From contig NC_135997.1 in the NCBI RefSeq assembly GCF_048128805.1, positions 2,295,265 through 2,359,264 on the forward strand: a DNA stretch of 64,000 bases. Reading direction: 5' to 3'. The DNA comes from Centroberyx gerrardi (lineage: Eukaryota; Chordata; Actinopteri; Beryciformes; Berycidae). A program made the position numbers and the translations under genes. Below, in pieces: positions 1 to 13,400 of the stretch. The notes below the pieces were generated by a model. The model saw only the letters and a list, made by a program, of their open reading frames with translations, made no database searches and was not told the DNA's origin. Within the stretch, counting starts at the first letter, position 1, and each line of letters opens with the position of its first letter.

Positions 1-2032
1 ACTTCTGGGAATATTTTTAAAGCCAGTTAAATAGTAGCAGCTGTTGTACAACATATGCTACACAAGAAAATTTGTTTATATGCAAACTTGAAATAAATTT
101 ACTGAACTTTGTAATTTTCCACTTTGTCTTATCTGTACCTTTATACCTCAAATATAGCACAGTAATCTGAATTGAAAGTAATCAGAATACATTACTGAGT
201 TTGGGAAATCCCTTGGATTACATTACTGATTACAGTTTGGATGAAGTAACTAGTAACTGTAATGGAATACATTTTCAGTAACCGACCAAACTGCTTGTAG
301 GTCGATTCTTTCTTTCCTCCCCTGCTGACTGCTGCTGTCAGAAGACAGTTAACTGCCTTGTTCTGTTACATCTAAATTAACAGAATCTCATTTGCATTCA
401 TAAATAATCCTGTGTGGTAATTGGAATACACAAAGCAACAAGTGATTAACAAATGTATCGTGTTAATCTTTCAAAAGCAATTATGTGTGTGTAGCCGAGT
501 GGAGGAGGAGGAGGAGGAGGAGGGGGGAGAGGAGGAGGAGGAGGAGGAGGGAGAGGAGGAGGAGGAGGAGGAGGAGGAGGAGGAGGAGGGAGAGACGTCC
601 TGTCAAACTAACATCAGACCAACATCAGAGAGTTATCTGCTCTGATGAGTTGGAGCCGACAAAACAAAAAACACTGAAGTAAAAACAGCTTCATTTTCCA
701 CACAGGAGTCTGTCTGAAACACAGCTAGCTGTGTGCCAAATTTAACAGGAAGCCGCTGTAAATACTGATAAAGAATTATTCAATATTAGTTTTAAGATGA
801 TGTTCAGCACTATTTTGCGTCTACCAACTAGGTAACGCAGGATATCTTCTTGTAGCACATTCTATATTTCTTCTATATTTGATAGCAGAGGCCTCCATCT
901 CAGTTTTGACAGATATCAGATATGAGGATGACAGCAGCTCGTCCATCAAACTACCAGCTCATCATCAACAGTCTGGACTGTTTTTCTGCCAATTTCCCCT
1001 TTGGGAATCAATAGAGTATCACAAAAAATATGGAGTCTCTCACATGAGCAATCTCTTCAATTGTGCATCTTTCAGAAAAACAGTGTGCAAAGTGTGCAAT
1101 GGACAAAGTACCATAATCCTCAAAAACACTATCAGTCACATACAGAATCATCGACTCGACCCGTCGTGACCCGAGAGTCTGCAGGTTTTTATTCCAACCA
1201 AACACAGCAGCTCATTTCACTACTTAACTTTTTAATTCTCTTTTTATTATTGGTGGTTTTATTCATGGTCTTATTCACTGATATTGTCATTCATGTGTTT
1301 TCTGTGTATCTCGTTTACTATTTAGAGTATTTAGAAAAGCACTATACAAATAAAATGTAGTATTATTATTACTATTATTGTTATTATTATCAACACACCT
1401 TCGACCAGAGAGGATGAACTACAGACTGTAAAAACAGACGAACCAGTCAGTGAGTTGCTGCAGTGTTTGGTTGGAAGGAAAGCCGATGGCAGTTTAGACC
1501 CGCTGTGTTGTGACTGATGCTGTTAAACACTTTGTCCATTACACACTTTGTCTTTGTATAGTTATAAATGAAAACCTGCAGATTCTCAGGTCACAACGGC
1601 AACATTCCTACAAAGGGTTTTCTAGGAAATAAAACTGTTTTAGTGTTCCAAGTGTTTTGAATGAAAAGAACAGCCATGCAAAACCAAAGTGAAAAAAACA
1701 TCCTTGCATTTATTTCTTGCAGTATCCAGTGCAGCGACCTGATGGCACAAAGCTCTCTGTGGCTACTGATGTATCAGACAAAAACATCCAATACCTAAAA
1801 CAAACGCTGTGACTTACCGATACCTAAAGCACAAACAGTGACTCGTCGCCTCTCCGGACAGGACACTTAAGGCTGCTGAGAGACAAGACTGTCCTGAGCA
1901 CAGACTGAGTACGTGATGTGTGTTTTCAACAGAGCAGAGGACTATCTGAATGGAGAAGCAGGAGGACACAGGTTTCTTAAAGGGGAACAGCTGCTGTGAG
2001 ACCGCATGCACTGTGAGTCTACAGAGAGCCAG
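1..2032. other. Intergenic sequence with repeat remnants
   Basis: No gene seen. About 150-295 resembles an AAGTAACTAGTAACTGTAA-type hAT MITE remnant. 501-592 is a GGA microsatellite. 985-1020 and 1230-1380 look like LINE/SINE 3' tails (AATTTCCCCTTTGGG; AAAAGCACTATACAAATAAA), the latter also present at 16.72-16.85 kb. Confidence 0.45.
501..592. repeat. GGA/GAG trinucleotide microsatellite
   Basis: About 90 bases of GGA units broken by GGGGGGA and GGGAGA interruptions. The Glu- and Arg-rich reading frames across it are simple by-products. Confidence 0.95.
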
Positions 2033-2590
2033 TTAAAGGTCTGCTGAACTCTGGTAGTATCTTGGGTTGTGTCTCTTCCTCCATGATAAAACACCCAAAA
2101 TCAGTGATTCTGTGATCTGTTGCTCCGGTAGAGGAGACTGGAGAATTGTGTTTTTTTTCTCTCTCCATTCACTGCCATTGTATGGAGGAACAGTCTGAAA
2201 ATCACTTCTAGCACATAAACGAACGCCGACAAAGCAGATTGTGACAATATATAAAAAAACTAGTCATGTTGCTGAATTGTTTTTAAGTGAATCTCTTTCT
2301 TTATGTTTATTAAACCTTTCAGTTTGAACAAGTGGAACACCGAAATCCGGTCGGAGGAAATTTATGCCGATGGAACAAAGAAAATAATACGTTTACCAAT
2401 AATTGTAAATAGGGAAAAAAAAAAAAGTGGGAGACAGAACTTTGACAAAGCAGATTCTGACAATATATGAAAAACGAGTCTCACTTTTTTTCTCCAATCT
2501 CCTCAACCGGAGCAACAGATCACAGAATCACTGATTTTGGGGAGGAAGACACACAACCTAAGGTGCTACCAAAGTTCAACAGACCTTTAA
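2033..2590. mobile_element. Foldback MITE with TTAA target duplication
   Basis: Flanked by TTAA at 2033-2036 and 2587-2590. The outer arms (about 2037-2150 and 2475-2586) are imperfect inverted copies starting AGGTCTGCTGAACT / AGGTCTGTTGAACT. The core also carries two direct copies of a GACAAAGCAGATT motif (2227 and 2443). No coding sequence. The TTAA duplication suggests a piggyBac-like transposase source, but the termini are not classic piggyBac, so the class is inferred only. Confidence 0.6.
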
Positions 2591-3069
2591 AAAGACAGGC
2601 ACAACATTGCTATATCAGAGTACTATAGTGGTCATTCATTATTAAACGCATGCCTCTTTTACAAAAGTCAGAAAACATATACATTTAAAAAGATCCGTTC
2701 TCCAGAAACCATGATAAAAATAGGCTTGACGCATTTATAAAAAACAATTAAAAACTTCATATACAATTTAGGCCTTTAAAGGTCGAGTTAAACTCACCCA
2801 AACTAAAACATTTCATTTCATTTCATTTCACTTCTTCTGGTCAAGTATAAGGCAGCAGCAGTCTGTACAAAGAGCAACTGAACAAAACAATCACTACACA
2901 TCGCCTCGTGTTTCCTCCCTCTGTAGCAGAGTGGTCTCTCTTCACCAGGAGCCGAAGAGTAAAAAAATAAATAAATTAAGCTCTGTGCTTTTGGTCCAGA
3001 ACCACTTGTAGAATCTGACCCCTGACCCTGTGGGGGGCGGGGTGGGACGGGGGTCTGAGGGAAGGGGGG
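2591..3069 (-). other. Probable proximal 3' UTR of zdhhc13
   Basis: Follows the stop codon before the first mobile element. No minus-strand AATAAA is seen inside it. The nearest are at about 2309 (inside the MITE) and 1709, so the transcript may run through the inserted element. Confidence 0.35.
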
Positions 3070-3208
3070 TCAGACCATGTCGGGGGGTCCGAACATGTGC
3101 TGGTCGCGGCCCGGAGGGAACTGCTGGGTCCAGTCGATGACGGCCGGCTTGAAGAGTCCGCAGCACCGCAGCTGGAAGAAGGACACCAGGTTCCTCACAA
3201 CACCCAGA
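3070..3208 (-). CDS. zdhhc13: zdhhc13 exon 17 (last coding exon, stop)
   Basis: Residues 602-647 and stop TGA at 3070-3072. Encodes [29 protein letters not shown] and the C-terminal PPDMV. The aromatic/Cys-rich C-terminal segment is typical of ZDHHC13/17. Acceptor CTGCAG. Confidence 0.93.
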
Positions 3209-4462
3209 CTGCAGACAGAGAGGCGATCAGGAGGAAGACAGGGATTCATTAAGCAACAATCACATGTTAGACTGTACATCAGCGCGGCTGTGACTCGGTG
3301 CAGGTAATCTTTGGTCCATGAAGTCCAGTAGTAGGTGGTTATGCAACAGTTTAAGATGAAGAAGCATAGCATAGAAGCGCCCAACATACTCTTCAGAAAC
3401 ATGGTGAATAAGAAAGGCTCGGCTATCTGGACTCACTTGTAGGGGTTCTGTCTCAGAGAGATGGATTGTGGGAGTTTCCTCTGGTGTTGCGTCAGGCTGG
3501 TCCTCTCTGCTGTGGTCAGGCCCAGGAACGCAATCTGGAGACACAAAGGAGACGCTTTAGTCACAGTTGGAAAATATAAAGTATAAATATACCAATCTGC
3601 TATATTCCTGTGAAGTGAACCATTGGTATTCCCTGATAATCCCTGACCTCTGCAGACAATTTACCAAATTCCCTGACTTTTCCTGTCTGGAATTCACTTG
3701 TCTAACTTCCATGATATTAGTAGTTTATCAGCTACATCACAGGTTTACAAAAGATATCTGTCAGCTGAAACACTGAATTACTCTGCTGTAACATTAAAAA
3801 GGCAGTACAACCAATAAAATCATTCTCAGGCTGCAGCCACACTGATCTGTTGTGTCTGTCCGTCTCCATTCATTTCAATTCATTTTCAATGAGAGCTGAT
3901 TTGTCACCGTCCCTTTAGCCAATCAGAGGCGTTCCTACGTTTGTTTTGGAAAAACTAGCGGTGAACACAGAGACGACAGTCCGACCAAAACAAAGATAAA
4001 ACAGAGAGAGCCTGGTGTGACGTCGGGGTGACTGGAGGTTTTCCAGCTCAGTTTCTTATTGAATTTATTCTGTAGAGTCTGTTTCTTCTTTTTTTCTATC
4101 AAGCAGCTCCGTTATGAGCAAAGCTTCCTGTTCTTCTGCCTCGCCGCCATGTTGACGCTCAGAACAAACCAACACACATAAATCTATCATCAATAATTCG
4201 GTTTTCTGATGGATCAGTGTGGCCATAGTAAAAAAACATTTTGAATCCATTTGTGGATAGGGACGGGACCTCTGACACCTCTTGGTACAGGTAAAATGTA
4301 TGGCAGAAAACCAAAATTAATGAAATGTATTTTGTCTGTAGTCGTAGCATCTCTCTCTCTCTCTCTCTCTCAAATTATTAAATAACAAAAAAAAATAAAA
4401 ATAAAAATAAAAAATAAAAAATTAAGTAACAGAAAAATAATTCCATCCCCTCCTATTTATTA

Positions 4463-4495
<33 letters not shown>

Positions 4496-7400
4496 TGTGT
4501 GTTGCTGTGCCTCCACTGTCTAATGACTATCATTGTTTCTGTGTTTATATCACTTGTGTTTCTCTCTTTTCTCTCTCTCTCTCTGACCTGGTAGAGCTGC
4601 AGCAGCAGGATGACGGAGGACCAGGATGTGTGGTAGAAGGCCAGGCAGAAGACGCTGAGCACCCAGGGGGAGCAGCCCACCAGGGCCGACACCACGCCCC
4701 ACAGACCCTGCTCCTCGTACCGCAGGGGACAGCGGCTCGACCAGTCTGAACACCGAACCACAGGGAACATAAGCATGAGGGTTGAATGGAAACACATAAC
4801 TGGAGCGCATACTGTGCTTAGGGCTGGGAGATAATTCAATGTTATCATTTATGCAATACTGTGCAATACTGATTCCGGTAATAATTTTGCGCAATAATTT
4901 AAAACAAAGGGGAAGGAAAAAAGCAGGAGTGAAAGGCCCAGGTCAGGGATTTCCTCCTACTCCTCCTCCCCCACACCCACCCACAAATTTCTTATTTTTC
5001 TTATTTCTATATTATTATTGTTATATATTGTAGTATAATGCACATACTTTACATATTTTTATAATGCACATACGGTACTTTACATATTTGTATTTTATTG
5101 TAGTATAATGCACATATTTTACATATTTTTATATTTATTTTCTTATTTCTATTTTTCTTATAATTTCTCTATGCCTATATATATTTCTGTGAGCAACTGC
5201 AACAAAACCCAATTTCCCCTCGGGGATCAATAAAGTATTTCTGATTCTGATTCTGATATTGTCTTTCAGTGGAATCATATCGTGATGATTTTGGGATTTT
5301 GAGATATCATGACGCACAATTCAGCTGTCTGAACTGATGATAACAAGCAAATTTTATGGTATGAAGGTATGAAACATTTTAAGAAACATCATTTGAAAAT
5401 GTCAGGTTTGTTTTATATCTTACGTTACCATTTGGTTCAATGGGATGGACACTGATTTGATTATTTCTCATGTGATTTTCCACACATCAAAAAAACATCC
5501 TTATTATGATTATCGTGATATTGATTTCAACCACATCGCCCAGCTCTAACTCTGCTTGTGTTGGCTCACTCACACACGAGACAGCCGTAGAACATCCAGA
5601 CTCCCATCATCAGGAGGGAGAACAGGAAGAGAACGAAGAAGTGATGGTTCCTCGCTCCTGATGGAGAAGAAACACGACATGCAGTTTGTTAGACAGCAGA
5701 CCGCATTCAACTCCAAAGCCTTGGAAATTTAGGTAAACAAACCTCTGGAAACTGATACTGTAATACATGTCAGATAATTTCATAACTAATAATAATTGTA
5801 GAATAATTGTAGTAACTGCTGGTTAATGTAATAATCTTTGTGATAATCAGAAAAACTATTACAGGATCAGGTTTTATTACATTTTTGGCTCAACTTCTTA
5901 TTACATTTTGACATGTTATTACATTATCTGTCAGTAGAAACATAATCATGGCTGCAGTCAGTCTCACCGATGCAGCTGTTGGTCCAGATGGAGTGATGGT
6001 CCTGCTTCGCCACACAGGCGTCGCAGGTGAAGCAGTGGTTGGTTCTCATGGGTTTCTTTATCTGTGAAACGACAAAACAATGTAAAACGCCGCTGGTTGT
6101 TCAGTCCATGCGTCTCTATTCCCGGTCTGGACGGCTCACTGTGTTGTTAAAGTGAAGGTGTGTGTGTTTGATGTGTGTCGGTCCCTGCAGAGCCTCACCA
6201 TACAAGATGTGCAGAAGATCCTGGGGTCCAGACAGCCGGCCTCGGCCAACATCAACACATTCTGACAGAAGAGGAAAAAAAACAAGTCAATTATGTAAAC
6301 AAACAGGAGTCCACATCGTCACAAAATAAGCCCAATCAAGAATCAAGACCCTGACATGAAGCAGAGGCTCTCTGTACATTATCCTGCTTATTACACAGCT
6401 GCCTACCAAACACATTCATCACTTGAAAGAAAATATTGAGACAATCCATAGAAACATCTGCAGCTAGCATCCATGCTACACTGCAGCAGAACTGTAACCA
6501 TAGAAACATAAACAAATCCAGTTAGATTGCTGTTCAGCCTCTAACCAGCAATCAAAAGTTTCTTGCTCTCTGAATAAATTAAAAGTAATAATGGAATTTG
6601 TTTTCCATGTTTCTAACCTCCGTTAGCTGAGTGTTTGTCTGTGCTAACCTGCACTAATGTCTTTTTGCTTCAAGGTGTCTCTAGTTAATTTGATTAGAAA
6701 TCAATGAAATTGACTACAGAGTGACCTGGTTTGATGTGAAACAACCGTCTGTCACTCAAAAAAAAAAAAAACAGACTGCAGAATGCGTTCATTGGTCAGA
6801 ACTGAGGATGCAACAAAGCTGTGTACTAATATTCAATATTATTCAGTTTTCAACTCTTAATGCCCATCCTACCATTTTTTTCTCTTCTTCGGTGGCCTTG
6901 ACGAAGCCGGGGTCGGTCCTGCAGGTGCGGAGGTAGTAGTAGAGCAGAGCGGTGGCGTTGACAGTGAACAGCACCTGAACTGTGGCGCTGGGTCCATGTG
7001 GGGTCAAAGGTTAAGAAGCTCTTTGTTCATCAGCTTGACCAACAGGCTAAAATATCAAACCCCAAGTCTAACGGCAGGGAAGTCAGGCTGCTGAGCAGGT
7101 CAGGTATGTGACCGCACAGGTTCAAATCCTCTGCAGTCTCATCTCTCTCTGGACCACTTCCTGTCACTCTTCACTTCCTTAAAAGTTTCTAAAACTTGAC
7201 TGAACTGTCGACTCTCCCTTAAAGGAAAAATCTCCCCTCAGATCCTCGTACATAGTTATATATCATCAATCTGTTATGTTCAGTGAATTCTAGAAGTTAT
7301 TTTGTGATGAAGTGTTGTCAACCTGCCTCATCTACTTCTACTTCAGTTAGTGACTTCCTACATTTCCCAGAATGCCTTTCGACAACCTCCAGAGTCTATC

Positions 7401-10400
7401 ATCGTCTATGATCGCAGCCCCTTACTCAAAACCCAACCTGTCTTGCTGCTGCATTGCATTCTGGTCTCTCTCCTGCTCCTGTGGTGGAGAAATTGGTCTC
7501 TCTCCTCTTCTACGATGGATTTCTCCCTGTATGATTGTTGAACGTCTCTTGGTGCAAAATGGCGGCTCTAGAAAGAAGCCCTCGCTCTTTGATTCTGAGG
7601 GACTGACACCAAAACCTGACGTTTACCGCTGATGTTTTACATCCTGAAACATTTTCTCATATCAAACTCCATTGTAGCTGCTGGAAATATCTGGAGGTCT
7701 ACGATTGGCCAATTATTCATAAGAAAAGTACAGCACCAAACAACACAATCGGCACAGGAATGCAAGGTATATTGCTAACAGATGTTTTGTAACCATGTTT
7801 TAGGGTAGATTTTTCCTTTGAAGCAAACAACTCAGTCTAAGCTCTTGCTGTCAGGCTGTGAAGGCCTGAGAGTTAAAGGATATCTGGCAGGAACCAGAGG
7901 CACCAGGTGACGAGCATCCAGAAGACTGAAGCCATGAGAGCTGTCGCCGGCAGGAGAGACTGGAAGGCTGGACTTGGAAAATTCCTGTTCAGAAACAAAC
8001 ATTTCTTATTCAATGACAAGTGACACTTTTGTGAAACGTGCAAAATATCTTGCTGGCAGCAGATGGAGTACATGAGCACCAGAACAAGAGCTGGACGCCA
8101 TACAGCTATTTCATTTTTCTCTTTTAGACTAAATGAAGAAGTGTCAAAAGAACAGTTCAGTGGAAATCCGTTCGCACCTTGAGGCGAGGTTGACCACACC
8201 GATCACACAGGCTAGCAGGATGCCTTTGAGCAGCCAGGACTCAGAGTTCATATCCACTATGGCGCCCACACTTCCAAACACGGCAACGCACAGCAAAAAC
8301 TGCAGAAACACCTGGAAAAATGGAAACAGGAGGGCGTCAGAGGAAGAGGCTCTACGGATCGGTCCAGACTTTTGCTGAGTTTTAAGGTTGCGACAGGAAG
8401 ATTTCTTATACCCGGTATCTGTTGACTATCCGCAGGCAGCGGGAGCTGGAGCGGATCCTCTCCTGTTTGATGTGGTTCAGCATGTGGATGAGCAGCGGGC
8501 TGTGCACCTGGTGGGCCAGGTCGATGGGGGTGTGGCCCTGAGGGAGAGACAGGCGACACACAGCTGTCAGCTGTCCTGGTGTATTCACTTTAAAATCTGT
8601 ACAAGCAACAAGAGGTTTCTGTAACATCGCTGCGTCTGACCCGCTGGCTGTGGCTCGCTCTATTCTGACTGACTTTTTTTCAGACTTTTTCACTGTTTTG
8701 GTATTGCTTTTCATAACGTTACATCGCTTTGATGAGTTACCACTGCTAGGGCTGGTCGATATAGACAAAATCAGATATCACAATATTTTAGACTGAATAC
8801 CTCGATATGGATAATGTGACGATATTTTTGGGATGAGCAGTCATGCTTTCATAAGATATTTACACACAAGAAAATTTTGAAAATTAGTAATGATCATTAG
8901 TAATCAGTAATAAGTAATATGGATATGATAAGAAGGTAAAGCCAATCATTGTTCATTTTGCTCTTTACGATAACCAAAATCCCAGATGACATGTAGTCTC
9001 ATATCACGATATCAATATTATACGATATATCGCCCAGCCCTAACCACTGCTAGCTAGCAAGTGCTATTTAGATAGCATTAACCAAAAATAAACAAGAAAA
9101 AAAAAGACATATATCTGTCTCAAGATGTTAAAAAAAATGACTTCAGAGCTTACTATCGACCCAAACAATGGGTGCAACAGTTCTCCAAGCATTGTTTTTG
9201 AAATGTTCATTCTTGTTGCAGAGAACCGGAAGTTTTGAATGGCTGGAATCAACTTCTCATCCATTTTTCCAGGCTGAACTGTTGTTCATGAAACTAAATC
9301 ACATCGGTAGGGAAACAAAGAAGCGCGGAAATCGGGTTTAGCCGTTGACGACCGATGACTACGAAAAGTCCAGCTTTTCTCGGCTGACAAGCTTGTCGGT
9401 CGTCCACATCGGCCGAGTTTCCCCGGTCGCTCTACAGGGAATGAACGGACCTGACAGTGTGAGCGCAGAGTGAAACCTGCTGGACCCTCCTGTGTGTGCT
9501 CTGTCTGTTCTGTGAGACTCACGTTGATGTTCTCTGCGTCCACGCTGGCGCCGGCCTCCAGCAGGATGTGAGCGGCGTCTACGTTTCCTGCCAGCACGGC
9601 ACAGTGCAGCGGAGTGTTCCTGTTCACCTTGTCCACCGCGCTCACCGACGCATTGTTCTTGATTAAGAAGTTGGTCGGCTCCGGTCTGGAACACAACAGG
9701 AACCAGGTTTACTTTTTATTAACACCTCTTTGTATACCGACATAAAGCCATGGAATAACTTCAGGTTTGTTAGTATGAATTAGCTAATTAACCCCGGCCT
9801 GCAGACTAATAGACTCATGATGAGGAAATGACTGGCAGTTCCTCAACATGACACAACAATGCACAATAAGTGCAAACTGTGTTGATGGAAACAGAAAGTG
9901 AGCAGCAGCCGTTACCAGCAAGCGAGCAGCTTACACAGCAACAGCTGATCTTTATCAAATTCACACAATTAAAGACATTTTTTCCATTCAAGGTAAAGAA
10001 GAAATCAAAGGATGCATTCCAGCCACTGTAAAAGATAATGGGCTGGTTTTGCATACAGGGATTAAGCCTAGTCATTGACTAAGGACTGTTTCAGTGGATA
10101 TCGTCGATAGCCTAGGATAGGGCTGAACGATTTTGAAAAAATATCTAATTGCGATTATTTTGACTGATATTGCAATTGCGATATGATTTGCGATATTAGA
10201 GGGAATGATCATTTTTACATCATTATTCTCATTTTCATTGAAAAACGTATTAAAATGATTATGGTGTGATTTATGCGGGATCTGTACCAAACAAAGATGT
10301 TTTCTTAAGTCTGTAGAATATGATGTGTAGGCCAGGACATCTCTGCAGCACGACAATATTTAATTTAAAATGGTATTTTGACACACATTTCGCCTTTAAC

Positions 10401-13400
10401 AAATATTGCGCCTCCTGCGATTTGAAAATTGCAGTAGGCCATATTGCGATTTCCATAAAATTTCGATTAATTGTTCAGCCCTAGTCTAGGACTAGGCTTA
10501 ATCCCTGTCCGTGAAACCAGCCCAAAGGGTTCTTTGGCTATATCCCAAGGTTTACTAACACATACGAATCCACATAAAAAGGCAGTGGAAAAATCGGTTC
10601 CAAATGGATCAGAGAACATAAAATAGAAAATATATTTTATAATATTAGTACTGCACAAAACAAGTACTTCAGCAGTTACTCAGTTGCTGAGCAGCTACAG
10701 TCCTACAAGCCTATATTTGTGTTAATTTATTACTTTGAAATGCTTGTATTTATCAGCACTATTAGTAGCAAATAAACTACTTATTTTGTGCGTTATACGG
10801 TTTCCCACCTTTTCTATTTTACTAATACACACACCAGTCACACTAGTTAAAACACACACACACTAGAATGTGTGTGGGTGATACTTTCAGATGCAGATCT
10901 ATTGTAAATAGAAACAACGCAGACACGGCTAAATGTAAACCACTAGCCAGTGACAAGACTCCATTCTAGGGTCGTGGCTGTGACGGTGTTCCCGGTGACA
11001 TACGGTGTTGGATTCAACACCGGTGTTATTAACCCCACACTGGGAAAACCGTTATTTTGTAATCCAAAAAATAAAAGCACATATTCACAGCTTCCATGTT
11101 CAAGCTACTAAATGATAAACAGAGATACTAACAACATACTGATCACTAATATGACAGTGGTTGTTGACAGGGGGGTTCATTTCAATAATATTAATTACTT
11201 GTCCTTACCTACAGTGACCTACTGCAGTATGCCAGTCTTTGCACTGCACTCATTAATTCTCTATCTGAGTGTTGAGCAGTTAAAAAGTATTATTGTTTAC
11301 GTTACAGACACATGCAAGTTTGGGACAAATTGTAGAATTGTTTTAAGTTTGACTTTCGTTTTCCTGACCCACCCTCTAGTGGCGAAAGGAGGAGGGAAGC
11401 AATACCGGTGTAAAACTGGCACCACCGTGACAACTGTACACCGGTCCACTCAAAGTATTTACGTTTTAACTGTAAACAAATGGGGTTAAAAGCATATCTG
11501 TAAAGGAGCAAGTTGCTTACCCAATAATCTTCTGCGCTGCTAACATCAGCGGTGTCTGTCCGTTGCAGTCGGGGCCGTCTACTTCCTGGAAGCAGAGAGG
11601 CAAATGAGAGGATAATCATCCAGGGAAATCAGAAGAAAAAAAAACACCTATACAAATGAGCTGAGAGTGACAACCACAGGGAGTGTGACAGAGAGTGAGG
11701 CAGAGCAGAGTGTTCAGTACCTGTCCCTTAGCCATGAGATACGCTGCTATGGCCATGTGCTGGAAGAGGATGGCGAGGTGCAGACTGCGGTAACCTTCTC
11801 CGTCTGCGATCGACGGGTCCGCTCCGAATCTCAGCAGCTGGATCACCATGGAGAGGTGGCCCTGCCTGTCCAGGGACAACAAGCACCACAAGTCTCAAGT
11901 CAAGAGCCAAGTCTAAATGTAGATTACCAAGTCAAGTCCAAGTAAAGTCCATGTCATTAATGTCAAGTCTCAAGTCTAAATGTAGAACATCAAGTCAAGC
12001 CAGAACAAATCAAGAGTCCAGTATCAATTTAATATCAATGCAATATGGTTTTAATATGATAAAAACTTGGTAAGAGCATCATGAGTTTGATTTCTATAAT
12101 CAGTTTCAACTTCAATAAATTCAATCATTCCATACAAATTCACTTTAGACTTAGATGTTAGAAACGTTTTCAAGTCATCAAAGTCAAAGTCGAGTCCCAA
12201 GTCACCAGAACCCAAGTCGAGTCAAGTCTCAAGTCTTCTCTTCATGCATCAGGTCAAAGTCTCAAGCAATTAAAATTGTGACTCAAGTCCAAGTCATGTG
12301 ACTCCAATCCCCACCTCTATATGTTTTGGCTAGAGTTCTGACAGATGTGGGGGAATAAAAAATGTCATTTTATAAATAAATAAATAAATACAGGGTATCT
12401 GCAGGTTTCAGTCCAAGTCATGTGACTTGGGTCCCCACCTCTGCTAATAACCGAATACTTCATAAACAAGTAAACATGTCGTCCCCCACGAATGATGCAG
12501 GCAGCCCTTGGGCCAATCAGTAACAAGATGCATCGTCCCTCCAAGTTTCATCACAATCAGACCAGTGGTGTTTGACAGACAGATCCAGACACAGAACATT
12601 AACACCCAGCAGTGCGTGCAGCTGCAGCTGCAGCAGCAGTGAATCCCTTCCTGGTCATATTCACCTGATGGCCCAGTGCAGAGGAGTGGAGTTCAGGTCT
12701 CCTCCCAGCTGGTCTATCACTGCCCCCTTAGACATGTAATACCTGCCAGAGAGAAGGGAAGGTACACCAAACAAACTGCAATTAAAACAAAGTCACCGCT
12801 TTCCAACAGTCTCAAAAGTTTCAAGTTGGAGGCTGCTGTTATTTTAAGTTGTGCTGGTTGTTTTTCAGTTGTCTCTTCGTGTTGTTTTTGTTCTCTTTGT
12901 ATGTTTTTTTGGGATGGGACGTTATATCGAAGTTCAATATATCGCAATGCAACAATGTGAGAATACGTATTGTGGGGCAGAAAAATTAATTGCGATATTA
13001 GCTCCAATTACCAAATCAAACACCAATGATTCAATGATTATTTGGCCAGCTGCGCAGATTTCTGGGTTTCAAAACTCACTTTCCAGCCTGTAGTCTGTTT
13101 TGGAACAAAAACCCCATCCACTCTTCCAAAAAGGGCGACACATCTCGTTCTCAAGCCAAAACAGGAAATGCCAAAGCTGTTTTAATATTCCAGTATTTAG
13201 CATGGTGATATATCAGCTCTTCACTAGACGTTTTGTGTTGGATCTCTGCTCTAATTAACTAGTTTACTGCTCTCTAGTGAGGGAATGATCTGCTTATCTC
13301 ACGATACGATTCAATATGCGATATGGGATTCATGATTCAATACAACCAGGATACGATATAATAAATAAAAGTTAAATGACAACAAAGTCTGACTGTGCAG

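Noticed and set aside
7872..7883. Stop codon just after the exon 10 sequence, as an alternative gene end
   Set aside because: The sequence is the AT-AC donor; splicing it restores the conserved downstream domain, so a truncated protein is less likely.
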